Of a stretch of 6,599 bases of DNA, positions 1 to 5,696 are shown in pieces. Where the stretch lies: NCBI GenBank assembly GCA_017382775.1, contig JAFNZQ010000236.1:1-6599 (forward strand). The letters are read 5' to 3'. This DNA comes from Spirochaetaceae bacterium (lineage in GTDB: Bacteria; Spirochaetota; Spirochaetia; Treponematales; Treponemataceae). Both the position numbers and the translations under genes were made by a program. Positions within the stretch are counted from its first letter, which is position 1. Each line of letters opens with the position of its first letter. A model generated the notes under the pieces. That model was not told the origin of the DNA and made no database searches. It saw nothing but the letters and a program-made list of their open reading frames with translations.

Positions 1-2
1 AA

Positions 3-137
3 AACCAAGCCGCGAAAAAGGATGCCAAAACTCCGGTTCCTCACATTGATGCAACCCATTGGGGAAACAGAATTTTTCTTTCAAAAACCACCAAATTCCA
101 CCCTAATTCGTTGACAAAAAATTATTGTAATTATTAG
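3..137 (+). CDS. possible C-terminal tail of an unidentified plus-strand gene
   Basis: An open frame enters from the left edge and stops at TAG 135-137, giving about 44 residues that begin NQAAKKDAKTPVPHIDATHW. The first half has mixed codons (gcc, gcg, aag, gat) and a protein-like composition, so it may be the end of a gene convergent with the lolA-like gene. Against this, it would overlap the lolA coding end by about 35 bases, and the last residues (NSLTKNYCNY) look non-coding. The minus strand here also has open frames, none with a ribosome binding site. I do not recognise the product and the call is weak. Confidence 0.18.
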   Translation, partial: NQAAKKDAKTPVPHIDATHWGNRIFLSKTTKFHPNSLTKNYCNY

Positions 138-792
138 CCGAAGCAGGAGCATCGTAGACAAAACGCATATCCGGAATTCCGGAATTAAGCTTGTAGTTTG
201 AAAAATTGTAAACGTGCTTTCTGCCGTCGGTGGCTTCTGCAACAATGCGACGAATCATTTTCGAAGCGGGAGTAACCGAAACAACCATGGAACGGAAACT
301 CTCTGAACGGGTTCGTCGCGTTAAAACCAATTTTATAACTTGCTCTTCGCTACCTTCTTCCAAAGGAATTGGATCCTGCCCCACTTCATAAGCGATTGTG
401 TAGTATCGACTCATGAGAACAAGGCCTTGCGGTGTGGCCAGGGACATTCCACCGGAACCGCCGGATTTTTCCACGGTTTGATTCAAAATTGTACGATGCT
501 GTGGCAAATAAATTGTAAGAGTTTCCCCGTTGAAAACTATGGTTTGAGTTTCGGGATCGGAAAAATCCAGTCGCAACAAGTTGGGGCGCTTAAATGACAT
601 TCGTGCCGACATGGAATCGTCACCGATGGACATGTGCATTGTGGCTTCAAAATCCGTTAAAGTACCGTATTTTTCCGACACGGATTGAAAAAAAGTTGCC
701 GCAGTCATTATTTCCTGAGAAAAACAAGGAAAACAAGCAAGAAAAATCGCCACAATAACGATTTTTTTGCATTTTGAAACCAAAAAATCCAT
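103..792 (-). CDS. lolA: LolA-like outer-membrane lipoprotein carrier protein
   Basis: This probably encodes a periplasmic LolA-family chaperone, which takes lipoproteins released by the LolCDE transporter across the periplasm. The product is about 229 residues: a basic start, a hydrophobic signal segment (residues about 11-24, IVIVAIFLACFPCF) and a likely signal peptidase I site near SQ-E (25-27). The mature part has LolA-type features: TAATFFQSVSEKYGTLTDFE near the start, alternating strands such as MSFKRPNLLRLDFSDPETQT, and the C-terminal PDMRFVYDAPAS. The cysteine at residue 20 (FLAC) could also be read as a loose lipobox, but LolA proteins are normally soluble, so I favour cleavage. The frame stays open to an upstream ATG at 828, but that codon lies inside the -35 box of the only visible promoter, so I start at ATG 792, which lacks a Shine-Dalgarno site. 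Its divergent neighbour is yebC. The family call is fairly sure; the carrier role is inferred. Confidence 0.8.
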   Translation of the reverse strand: MDFLVSKCKKIVIVAIFLACFPCFSQEIMTAATFFQSVSEKYGTLTDFEATMHMSIGDDSMSARMSFKRPNLLRLDFSDPETQTIVFNGETLTIYLPQHRTILNQTVEKSGGSGGMSLATPQGLVLMSRYYTIAYEVGQDPIPLEEGSEEQVIKLVLTRRTRSESFRSMVVSVTPASKMIRRIVAEATDGRKHVYNFSNYKLNSGIPDMRFVYDAPASANNYNNFLSTN

Positions 793-799
793 ACGCAAT

Positions 800-828
800 A
801 TTTTACCATAATCTTTTTTTTCTGTCAA
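800..828 (-). promoter_or_regulatory. sigma70-type promoter of the lolA-like gene
   Basis: On the minus strand a perfect -35 TTGACA (828-823) is followed by a 17-base spacer and a -10 TAAAAT (805-800). The predicted transcription start is at 792-793, which is the start codon itself, so the message would be leaderless or nearly so. Confidence 0.7.
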
Positions 829-1007
829 GCAATATTTGCCGAAATATGAAATTTATTTTTTCTTTCATCGAAAAAGCGGGGATTTTGCCCTTTCGCAAAC
901 AGGGCATCTTCCCGGAAAAACAAAGGAGGAAATCCGTGGATTTTCACACAAACAGAGGAATGGCGGGAAAAAAATAAAAAAAATTTCGCTTTTTTTTGTA
1001 AATCCCA
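829..1007. other. divergent intergenic region between lolA and yebC
   Basis: This AT-rich stretch lies between the two divergent promoters. It contains two short inverted repeats: TGCCCT (894-899) with AGGGCA (901 region), flanked by GGG and CCC, and AAATCC with GGATTT (about 930-942) around a two-base loop. Between them is a strong Shine-Dalgarno-like AAGGAGG (923-929). Long A and T runs follow (971-998). I see no full-size gene; the longer open frame on the minus strand, running through yebC, is a shadow. Confidence 0.5.
936..977 (+). CDS. possible 13-residue leader-type peptide
   Basis: A consensus ribosome binding site AAGGAGG (923-929) sits six bases before GTG 936, which opens a 13-codon frame (MDFHTNRGMAGKK) ending at TAA 975. 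The ribosome site is the strongest in the window, yet nothing longer follows it. I see no clear plus-strand promoter upstream, and the yebC promoter lies downstream of the stop, so the frame may not be transcribed. The purine run could be chance in AT-rich DNA or a remnant of a lost gene. The same frame is open back to ATG 846 (43 codons), but without a good ribosome site. Confidence 0.15.
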   Translation: MDFHTNRGMAGKK

Positions 1008-1036
1008 TTGATTTTTTTTTCGCGGTATGATAAAAT
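1008..1036 (+). promoter_or_regulatory. promoter of yebC
   Basis: TTGATT (1008-1013), a 17-base spacer and TAAAAT (1031-1036) predict a start near 1043 and a 20-base leader. T- and A-rich tracts upstream could act as an UP element. An alternative -10, TATGAT (1026-1031), has no -35 at the right distance. Confidence 0.6.
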
Positions 1037-1062
1037 GAAGAAAATTTTAACAGGAGTTTTTT

Positions 1063-1806
1063 ATGTCCGGACATAGTAAGTGGGCAACCATAAAGCACGC
1101 AAAAGGTGCGGCTGACGCAAAACGAGGTCAGCTTTTTACAAAATTCATCAAGGAAATTTCCATTGCGGCAAGAATGGGTGGCGGATCTCCCGATTCCAAC
1201 CCCAGATTGCGAACGGCTATTTTGAAAGCCCGTGCCGCAAACATGCCCAAAGACAACATTGAGCGAGCAATCAAAAAGGGAACCGGCGAATTGGGTGCCG
1301 CAGTTTTCGAAGAATTGACATACGAAGGTTTCGGTCCCGGCGGTGTGGCCATCTTGGTTGAAGTCCTTACCGACAACAAAAACCGTGCCGCAGCCAACGT
1401 TCGCAACATTTTCAACAAAACCGGCGGCAACTTGGGCGCATCCAATTCCGTTGCCCGTCTTTTCACACGAAAGGGCGTAATCGAATACGATGCCGAATCC
1501 GTTTCCGAAGAGGAAATCATGGATGTAGCCTTGGAAAACGGAGCTGAAGACGTGGTAAACGAAGACGGCGTTATCACCGTTACCACCGAACCCTCCGAGT
1601 TTGACGGCTGCTTGGAAGCTTTGCAAGAAAAAGGTTTCGAATCCCTTTCCGCCAGCATTTCCATGGTTCCTTCCACATACCAAGAAGTGGATGCTGAAAC
1701 AGCCAAAAAATGCGACAAACTCACCGCCAAGTTGGAAGAAGACGACGATGTTCAAAACGTTTACACCAACGTTGAATATCCCGAAGGATACGAAGGCGAG
1801 GAGTGA
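1063..1806 (+). CDS. yebC: YebC/PmpR-family translation factor or transcriptional regulator
   Basis: This is a full-length YebC-family protein (247 residues, the usual size), cytoplasmic. The N-terminus has the family signature MSGHSKWATIKHAKGAADAK, followed by the basic, DNA/RNA-contacting first domain with KARAANMPKDNIERAIKKGTG (about residues 63-83). The middle has YEGFGPGGVAILVEVLTDN and NKTGGNLG, and the acidic C-terminal part holds EDDDVQNVYTNVEYPE. Family members have been described as DNA-binding regulators near ruv genes and more recently as factors that help ribosomes through difficult proline-rich stretches; the sequence does not decide between these. The start is set by AGGAG (1052-1056), six bases before ATG 1063. 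ruvC follows in the same direction, so the two are probably co-transcribed. The two longest minus-strand frames inside the gene are shadows. Confidence 0.97.
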   Translation: MSGHSKWATIKHAKGAADAKRGQLFTKFIKEISIAARMGGGSPDSNPRLRTAILKARAANMPKDNIERAIKKGTGELGAAVFEELTYEGFGPGGVAILVEVLTDNKNRAAANVRNIFNKTGGNLGASNSVARLFTRKGVIEYDAESVSEEEIMDVALENGAEDVVNEDGVITVTTEPSEFDGCLEALQEKGFESLSASISMVPSTYQEVDAETAKKCDKLTAKLEEDDDVQNVYTNVEYPEGYEGEE

Positions 1807-1857
1807 TTCCTCATTTTACCGGGGAAGATTTGCCCGACGGCGGATTTTCCCTGCTTC

Positions 1858-1882
1858 CGGGCTCCAAATCCTTTGGAGCTCG
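1858..1882 (+). promoter_or_regulatory. 11-bp hairpin between yebC and ruvC
   Basis: Bases 1861-1868 (GCTCCAAA) and 1872-1879 (TTTGGAGC) pair perfectly around a three-base loop. Pairs 1860-1880 (G-U), 1859-1881 and 1858-1882 extend the stem to 11 bp. No T-run follows, so it is not a standard terminator. Its 3' arm contains GGAG (1875-1878), nine bases before ATG 1888 of a nine-codon frame (MIIKKVSDA) whose TAA overlaps ruvC's ATG 1917 (TAATG). The stem could therefore gate translation of ruvC, or simply protect or process the message. Confidence 0.5.
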
Positions 1883-1916
1883 CAGCGATGATAATCAAAA
1901 AAGTTTCAGACGCATA

Positions 1917-2387
1917 ATGGGAATCGACCCCGGCTTTGCTTCAACGGGTTGGGGTGTTGTGGATTATTTCGACAACCATTTTCGTTACATTGCCCATGGC
2001 GTAATCGAAACGTCCCCAAAATCGGAACACGGCCTTCGTCTCGGCCATATTTACAACGAAGTATGTCGCTTGACGAAACTTTATTCCCCCACCGAGGCCT
2101 CAATGGAAGAATTGTTTTTTGCAAAAAACGTTTCCAGCGCCTTCGCCGTGGCCGAAGCCAGAGGTGTGATACAACTTTGTTTTTTCAAGGCGAACATTCC
2201 CTGCAAACAGTTTAAACCCAATACCATAAAACTTTCCGTAACCGGTACGGGAAACGCAGGAAAAGAGTTGGTTCAACAAAATATTCGAATTTTATTGGGA
2301 ATGAAGGACATTCCGAAGCCGGATCATGCTGCGGACGCTTTGGCCGCCGCCATAACTGCCGCGAATTTTATTTCCTCACTGAACTAA
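1917..2387 (+). CDS. ruvC: Holliday junction resolvase RuvC
   Basis: RuvC is the endonuclease that cuts Holliday junctions, normally with the RuvAB branch-migration motor. From ATG 1917 the product is 156 residues, slightly short for the family (about 160-175). The first catalytic motif is at the very start (MGIDPGFASTGWG, Asp4), the second is Glu64 (SMEELFF), and the last is PKPDHAADALAAAI with His137 and Asp140. Asp140 matches the last E. coli aspartate (D141), and His137 occupies the D138 position, as in Thermus RuvC. The DNA-contact region VTGTGNAGKELVQQ (108-121) is also present. The frame is open back to GTG 1803, which overlaps the yebC stop as GTGA and has GAAGG six bases upstream; that start would add 38 residues not seen in typical RuvC. 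I prefer 1917 by family alignment, with moderate certainty. No ruvA or ruvB follows. Confidence 0.93.
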   Translation: MGIDPGFASTGWGVVDYFDNHFRYIAHGVIETSPKSEHGLRLGHIYNEVCRLTKLYSPTEASMEELFFAKNVSSAFAVAEARGVIQLCFFKANIPCKQFKPNTIKLSVTGTGNAGKELVQQNIRILLGMKDIPKPDHAADALAAAITAANFISSLN

Positions 2388-2797
2388 AATGACAGGGCAT
2401 CAACTTGGGAAGAATCCTCGGATCCTTCCACCATGGCGAAAACGCCGTTGGGCAAACAGGCTATCCACATACCGTGGGTTGCGATTTTTCCTCCTGCCAA
2501 ACAGGTTTTGTTTTCACAGGGAGAGGCTGCAAAAAAGGCGGCGCCATTTTCTATAACCACCTTTGTTTCCCCCAAAATGCCTTTCACGGAAAATTCTCGA
2601 TTTTCATTTAAGGGATAAATCCATTTTTCCTTACCGCTTTGCACGGACAAAACCGGATTGCCATTTTGACTGCGAAAAAGGTTGTAACAACAAAGGCCAA
2701 CGGCAAAAATCGTTAAGACTATGAAAAGGAAATCTAATGGACGGAATTTCACGACAGAACAAAGGCTGTCCCCCATTTCGGAGGACAGCACATTCAT
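2384..2797 (-). CDS. membrane-anchored NusG domain II (DUF1312-like) protein
   Basis: A small protein of about 137 residues with one transmembrane segment (residues about 24-44, LDFLFIVLTIFAVGLCCYNLF) and an outside-facing domain resembling stand-alone NusG domain II proteins. Supporting features are a strand-rich start (NPVLSVQSGKEKWIYPLNEN), the cysteine motif SPCENKTCLAGG and the closing WIACLPNGVFAMVEG, which matches the family's CLPN turn. These proteins are membrane-tethered or exported and their role is unknown; they are not transcription elongation factors by themselves. The start is uncertain. ATG 2797 follows the upstream stop codon after one base (TAATATG), suggesting coupled re-initiation. 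ATG 2776 and GTG 2752 lie within or just after a hairpin, and no start has a good ribosome site. The gene ends with its stop overlapping that of ruvC by four bases. Confidence 0.78.
   Translation of the reverse strand: MNVLSSEMGDSLCSVVKFRPLDFLFIVLTIFAVGLCCYNLFRSQNGNPVLSVQSGKEKWIYPLNENREFSVKGILGETKVVIENGAAFFAASPCENKTCLAGGKIATHGMWIACLPNGVFAMVEGSEDSSQVDALSF
2765..2789 (-). promoter_or_regulatory. 10-bp hairpin at the start of the NusG-II gene
   Basis: The two arms (2765-2774 and 2780-2789) pair over ten positions with one wobble around a five-base loop, ATTTC on the plus strand. Transcribed on the minus strand, it lies just after the stop of the DUF3798 gene and over the first codons of the NusG-II gene, with ATG 2776 at the loop edge. 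No U-run follows (CTTTGTTCTG), so it is not a clean terminator. It may stabilise the 3' end of the upstream message or limit expression of the downstream gene. Confidence 0.5.
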
Positions 2798-2798
2798 A

Positions 2799-4025
2799 TT
2801 AGTTGGTAAATTTGATACTGTAGTATTTTTCGGGAACAACCTGTTCGGTTGCGGACATATAACCCTGACCCATGATGTAGGTATCCATGTAAATCAAGAA
2901 GTGATTTCGAGCACGAACACCGGTGGTGGCGTTAATGAAGTTACCGCCATTCCATTTTGCACCGGGTGTAAATTCACCGAGGCAGGAATAGAAACCGTCT
3001 GTGTCCTCGAGGGTCATTTCGCCTTCGATAATTTTCTTGGCAAATTCAGCCAAACCGGCAGATACGGAAAATCCGTAGGAATAGGCCCAGGTACCGAAAC
3101 GGCCGGTGGCACCTTTACCCACAACAACCTCTTCAACCTTTTTAAGGATTGCGGGGAAGTTACCTGCTTCTGCGGTCAAATCAATACCGAAAGCTCCGGG
3201 ATATCCCATGAGGGGAGAAGGAAGATCGGCTTCAACGAAGTAACCGCCGAATTCGGCAAGCTGTTTGAGCAAGGGCTCTGTGTGTGCATCGTTTGTGCAG
3301 AAGAACACGGTTTCGGGACCGTATTTTTCAACCCACTGAGGTACTTTCTCCAAAATGAACTGCTGAGCACCGGCTGTACCAACATCGGTTGTGGGGTCGG
3401 GAGCGGTTTCGAAAATGAAGTTAATTCCCAAATCTTTACAGGCTTCTTCCATAATAAGGCGGCGAAGACCCAATGTTTCATAGGACATATGTCGGGGGAA
3501 AGAAATGTGAACAAAGTTCTTTACACCCATCTGTTTTGCCACCCAGGGAATTGTGTAACCGCGGGAAATAAAGTCGGCACTAACGATAAAATCGGCATCC
3601 GCCTGGATAATGGGCGGATCTTCGTGGGGTTCACCGGCAAAGCACAAAATGTCGGAACGCACTTCTTTAACACGTTTAAAGGCTTCGGCTGTTCCGGGAA
3701 CGGCCTGATTGACAATAATGGCCTTCATAAGAGGATCATCGGCAAGGGCCAAAATCTGAGAAATTGTTGTCTCCATCTGGCTCGAAAAGTCATCGGGATA
3801 TGTGATATGCTGAATCATACCACCGTCGCTAACGGAACCGTAGCGTTTAATCATTTCTTCCGCACCGCGCAAGTCATCTTCGGATTGGGAAACTGTTCCG
3901 GTTACAATTCCGATATGGAACGGACCTTCGGCTTCAACCGTGTCTGCGACTGCTTCTTTTTCCTCTTTTGCACATCCGGATAAGAGAAGAACAGCCATTG
4001 TGGCGAAAAATAAAATTTTCTTCAT
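2799..4025 (-). CDS. DUF3798-family lipoprotein, putative ligand-binding protein
   Basis: A lipoprotein of 408 residues with a signal peptide MKKILFFATMAVLLLSGC and lipidation at Cys18 (LSGC lipobox), then an acidic linker. The rest resembles DUF3798 proteins, whose fold is like type I periplasmic binding proteins. It opens with a strand-loop HIGIVTGTVSQSEDDLRGAE, then ITYPDDFSSQMETTISQI, a second-strand region KAIIVNQAVPGTAEAFKRV, and FVHISFPRHMS. A later GPETVFFCTNDAHTEPLLKQ resembles the sugar-binding-protein hinge segment. The ligand is unknown and no transporter gene is next to it. AAGGAG (4037-4032) lies three bases before ATG 4028 but six before ATG 4025, so 4025 is preferred. It heads a probable two-gene unit with the NusG-II gene and has a strong promoter with a 16-base leader. 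The 420-codon frame on the opposite strand is a shadow. Confidence 0.88.
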   Translation of the reverse strand: MKKILFFATMAVLLLSGCAKEEKEAVADTVEAEGPFHIGIVTGTVSQSEDDLRGAEEMIKRYGSVSDGGMIQHITYPDDFSSQMETTISQILALADDPLMKAIIVNQAVPGTAEAFKRVKEVRSDILCFAGEPHEDPPIIQADADFIVSADFISRGYTIPWVAKQMGVKNFVHISFPRHMSYETLGLRRLIMEEACKDLGINFIFETAPDPTTDVGTAGAQQFILEKVPQWVEKYGPETVFFCTNDAHTEPLLKQLAEFGGYFVEADLPSPLMGYPGAFGIDLTAEAGNFPAILKKVEEVVVGKGATGRFGTWAYSYGFSVSAGLAEFAKKIIEGEMTLEDTDGFYSCLGEFTPGAKWNGGNFINATTGVRARNHFLIYMDTYIMGQGYMSATEQVVPEKYYSIKFTN

Positions 4026-4047
4026 CATAAACTCCTTATATTGACAT

Positions 4048-4076
4048 ATCTTACTATTTTACCAAATTTATGTCAA
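4048..4076 (-). promoter_or_regulatory. promoter of the DUF3798 lipoprotein gene
   Basis: On the minus strand TTGACA (4076-4071) is followed by a 17-base spacer and TAAGAT (4053-4048). The predicted start is near 4041, leaving a short leader with an AAGGAG ribosome site. The -35 box is perfect and is mirrored by the neighbouring divergent promoter. Confidence 0.75.
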
Positions 4077-4113
4077 GGGATTTTTTTAAAAAAACCAATT
4101 TTTTTCCTTGACA
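4071..4113. repeat. inverted repeat holding both divergent -35 boxes
   Basis: TGTCAAGG (4071-4078) and CCTTGACA (4106-4113) are perfect inverted copies with 27 bases between them. That interval contains T7A7 (4081-4094), itself a 14-base palindrome, and another T7 (4099-4105). Each arm includes one promoter's -35 hexamer, so the two promoters lie back to back on a nearly symmetric, probably bent, AT-rich core. Confidence 0.6.
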
Positions 4114-4136
4114 ATGCTATTATTTTATGATATAAT
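4108..4136 (+). promoter_or_regulatory. consensus sigma70 promoter of the M16 peptidase gene
   Basis: TTGACA (4108-4113), a 17-base spacer and TATAAT (4131-4136) match the sigma70 consensus at every position. The predicted start is near 4143, which leaves a leader of about 105 bases to ATG 4248, or 72 to ATG 4215. Confidence 0.85.
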
Positions 4137-4247
4137 TGGTTGGGTGCTTTTCGGGAACAAAAAAAATGCATCCAAAATTTTAATTCCACAGAACACGGGA
4201 CAGCGAAAACACACATGGAAAAAGCCTTCCCGTCAAGAAAACAATAT

Positions 4248-5474
4248 ATGGAAATTTTTTCTACGAAATACAAGAACAACCTTTCTCTTGTGGCGGAAAA
4301 TTTGCCTTCCTTAAAAACTGTAAGCATCGGATTTTTCTTTTCGGTAGGCTCTCGATATGAAGATGAAACCTGTGGAGGAATCACCCATTTTTGTGAACAT
4401 CTTCTTTTCAAAGGCACAAAAAACAAATCCGCCTACGAAATTTCCTGCGATTTTGACAAAATCGGCGGTTACGCCAACGCCTGGACGGACAGGGAAAATC
4501 TCTGCCTTTTCTGCGTCGTTCCGGCACAATTCGCCACCGAAGCGGCAAAAACCATGATTGACATGATCGAAAATTCCCAATTCGACGAAAAGGAAATCGA
4601 AAAGGAAAGAACGGTCATTGAAAACGAAATTTTACTTTCCGCCGATGACCCGGAAGAGGCCGCTTCCGACGGTTTTTTTTCCGCCCTGTGGGGCAACTCT
4701 TCCCTGGGACGACTGATTGCAGGCGACGTGTCCGAAGTGAAAAAAATTTCCGTCAACGAGTTAAAAGCCTGGTACGAAGAAAGAATTCAAAAAGCACCAT
4801 TTTTAATCTCTGTTGCGGGGAACACCGATTTTTTGGATTTTTCCCTTTTCGAAAATTTATCTCCACGGCAAAATCGGGAAAAGGACTTTTTCCCCGCCCT
4901 ATGGCATGAGGGAAGTTTCAAAAAAAAGGCGAAGACGGCTCAAAACCAAATTTTTTGTGCAATTCCGTTGGCTATGGACATTTACGAGCCTTCAAAACTG
5001 GAAGAACAGTTGCGATCCGCCCAAATTCTCAACGCGATTATCGGCGATTCCATGAGTTCCCGACTTTTTCAAGCCCTGCGGGAAAATTCCGGACTTTGCT
5101 ATAATGTTTCATCCCAAATAAGCCTCTTCGAAGACGTTATAATGTGGAGCTGCTACGCCGGCTATGACAAAAAAAATGCCCGAAAGGTACTGGACATAAT
5201 AAAGGCCGAATTAAAGGCTTTTACGCCGGAAAGCCTAACGGAAAGGGAGTTTTCCGCGGCCATGGCCCATGTGATCGGTGAAGAAACCATTTTATCCGAC
5301 GAATCGGAAAGCGCAATGAAGCGTTTGGCACGAAGACATTTGCTGAAATTGCCACCGATTTCCTACGATGATGAATTGAAAATTATTTCCAAAACGGACT
5401 TTTTGTCCGTGAAAGCTGCATTGGAAAGTTTGCCGGAAAGGGGAAAATTCACCGTTTTCGAATACGGACCGTAA
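4248..5474 (+). CDS. M16-family zinc metallopeptidase (processing-peptidase type)
   Basis: A two-domain M16 peptidase of 408 residues, the size of the single-chain bacterial relatives of mitochondrial processing peptidase (MlpA/YmxG type). The inverted zinc motif HFCEH is at residues 47-51, and Glu127 (ERTVIENEI) lies 76 residues further on, the family spacing for the third zinc ligand, so the catalytic half looks intact. Other family marks are TVSIGFFFSVGSRYEDE (24-40), NAWTDREN (77-84) and the second-domain glycine-bearing region near GDSMSSRLFQALRENSGLCY. There is no signal peptide, so it is probably cytoplasmic; the substrate is unknown. ATG 4248 puts the N-terminus where the family begins; the in-frame ATG 4215 would add 11 residues, and neither has a strong ribosome site. 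The gene seems to be transcribed alone from the perfect promoter upstream, and no terminator hairpin is visible after it. Confidence 0.9.
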   Translation: MEIFSTKYKNNLSLVAENLPSLKTVSIGFFFSVGSRYEDETCGGITHFCEHLLFKGTKNKSAYEISCDFDKIGGYANAWTDRENLCLFCVVPAQFATEAAKTMIDMIENSQFDEKEIEKERTVIENEILLSADDPEEAASDGFFSALWGNSSLGRLIAGDVSEVKKISVNELKAWYEERIQKAPFLISVAGNTDFLDFSLFENLSPRQNREKDFFPALWHEGSFKKKAKTAQNQIFCAIPLAMDIYEPSKLEEQLRSAQILNAIIGDSMSSRLFQALRENSGLCYNVSSQISLFEDVIMWSCYAGYDKKNARKVLDIIKAELKAFTPESLTEREFSAAMAHVIGEETILSDESESAMKRLARRHLLKLPPISYDDELKIISKTDFLSVKAALESLPERGKFTVFEYGP

Positions 5475-5635
5475 AACTTTTCCAAAATCTGTTGCATTGT
5501 AAAATAAACTCCAAATCTTCCGTCGTCGTTAAATCAAAAAAAAATCAACAACAGCAAAACTTTCAATTCATTATTAAAGAAGAATGCACAGAAACAATTC
5601 CGATTGCCAAGAAATCAGCAAGGTTTCATCACCGG

Positions 5636-5685
5636 AAAAACACTTAAAAAAAAGTTGAAAAAAACAAAAAAAAAAAGCAAAAAAA
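5636..5685. promoter_or_regulatory. phased A-tracts upstream of the lipoprotein promoter
   Basis: Five A-runs (5636-5640, 5646-5653, 5658-5664, 5666-5676, 5679-5685) have centres about 10 to 11.5 bases apart, roughly one helical turn. Such spacing is expected to bend DNA, and the last run ends 11 bases before the -35 box, where it could also serve as an UP element for RNA polymerase. Confidence 0.5.
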
Positions 5686-5696
5686 GCCTTTTCCCC

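Noticed and set aside
793..828. The longer lolA start at ATG 828
   Set aside because: The codon lies inside a perfect -35 box whose -10 predicts transcription starting at 792-793, and the extra residues come before a normal signal peptide.
971..1020. Poly-A/poly-T stretches as a terminator
   Set aside because: There is no GC-rich stem next to the T-runs and no upstream gene that would end there; the tracts fit an AT-rich promoter region better.
865..1755. A 296-codon minus-strand open frame across yebC
   Set aside because: It is antisense to a certain YebC gene, rich in Phe, Cys and Gly, and has no ribosome site or family resemblance.
1838..1862. Partial similarity (about 20 of 25 bases) between the yebC-ruvC spacer and the opposite strand near 6278-6302
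   Set aside because: The second site is inside the Big-like domain of the lipoprotein and the match is short and interrupted, so I treat it as chance; a genome-wide repeat search would settle it.
2721..3983. A 420-codon open frame on the plus strand opposite the DUF3798 gene
   Set aside because: Its cysteine- and phenylalanine-rich, low-complexity translation has no recognisable domain and it lies wholly antisense to a clear lipoprotein gene; the codon bias of the real gene leaves the opposite frame open.
4041..4069. A plus-strand TTGACA at 4041-4046 as another promoter
   Set aside because: No -10-like hexamer lies at 16-18 bases; it sits in the leader of the divergent lipoprotein gene.
5584..5658. 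A 24-codon plus-strand frame in the gap after the peptidase gene
   Set aside because: It has only a weak purine-rich site next to the ATG, no promoter, and ends inside the A-tract region.
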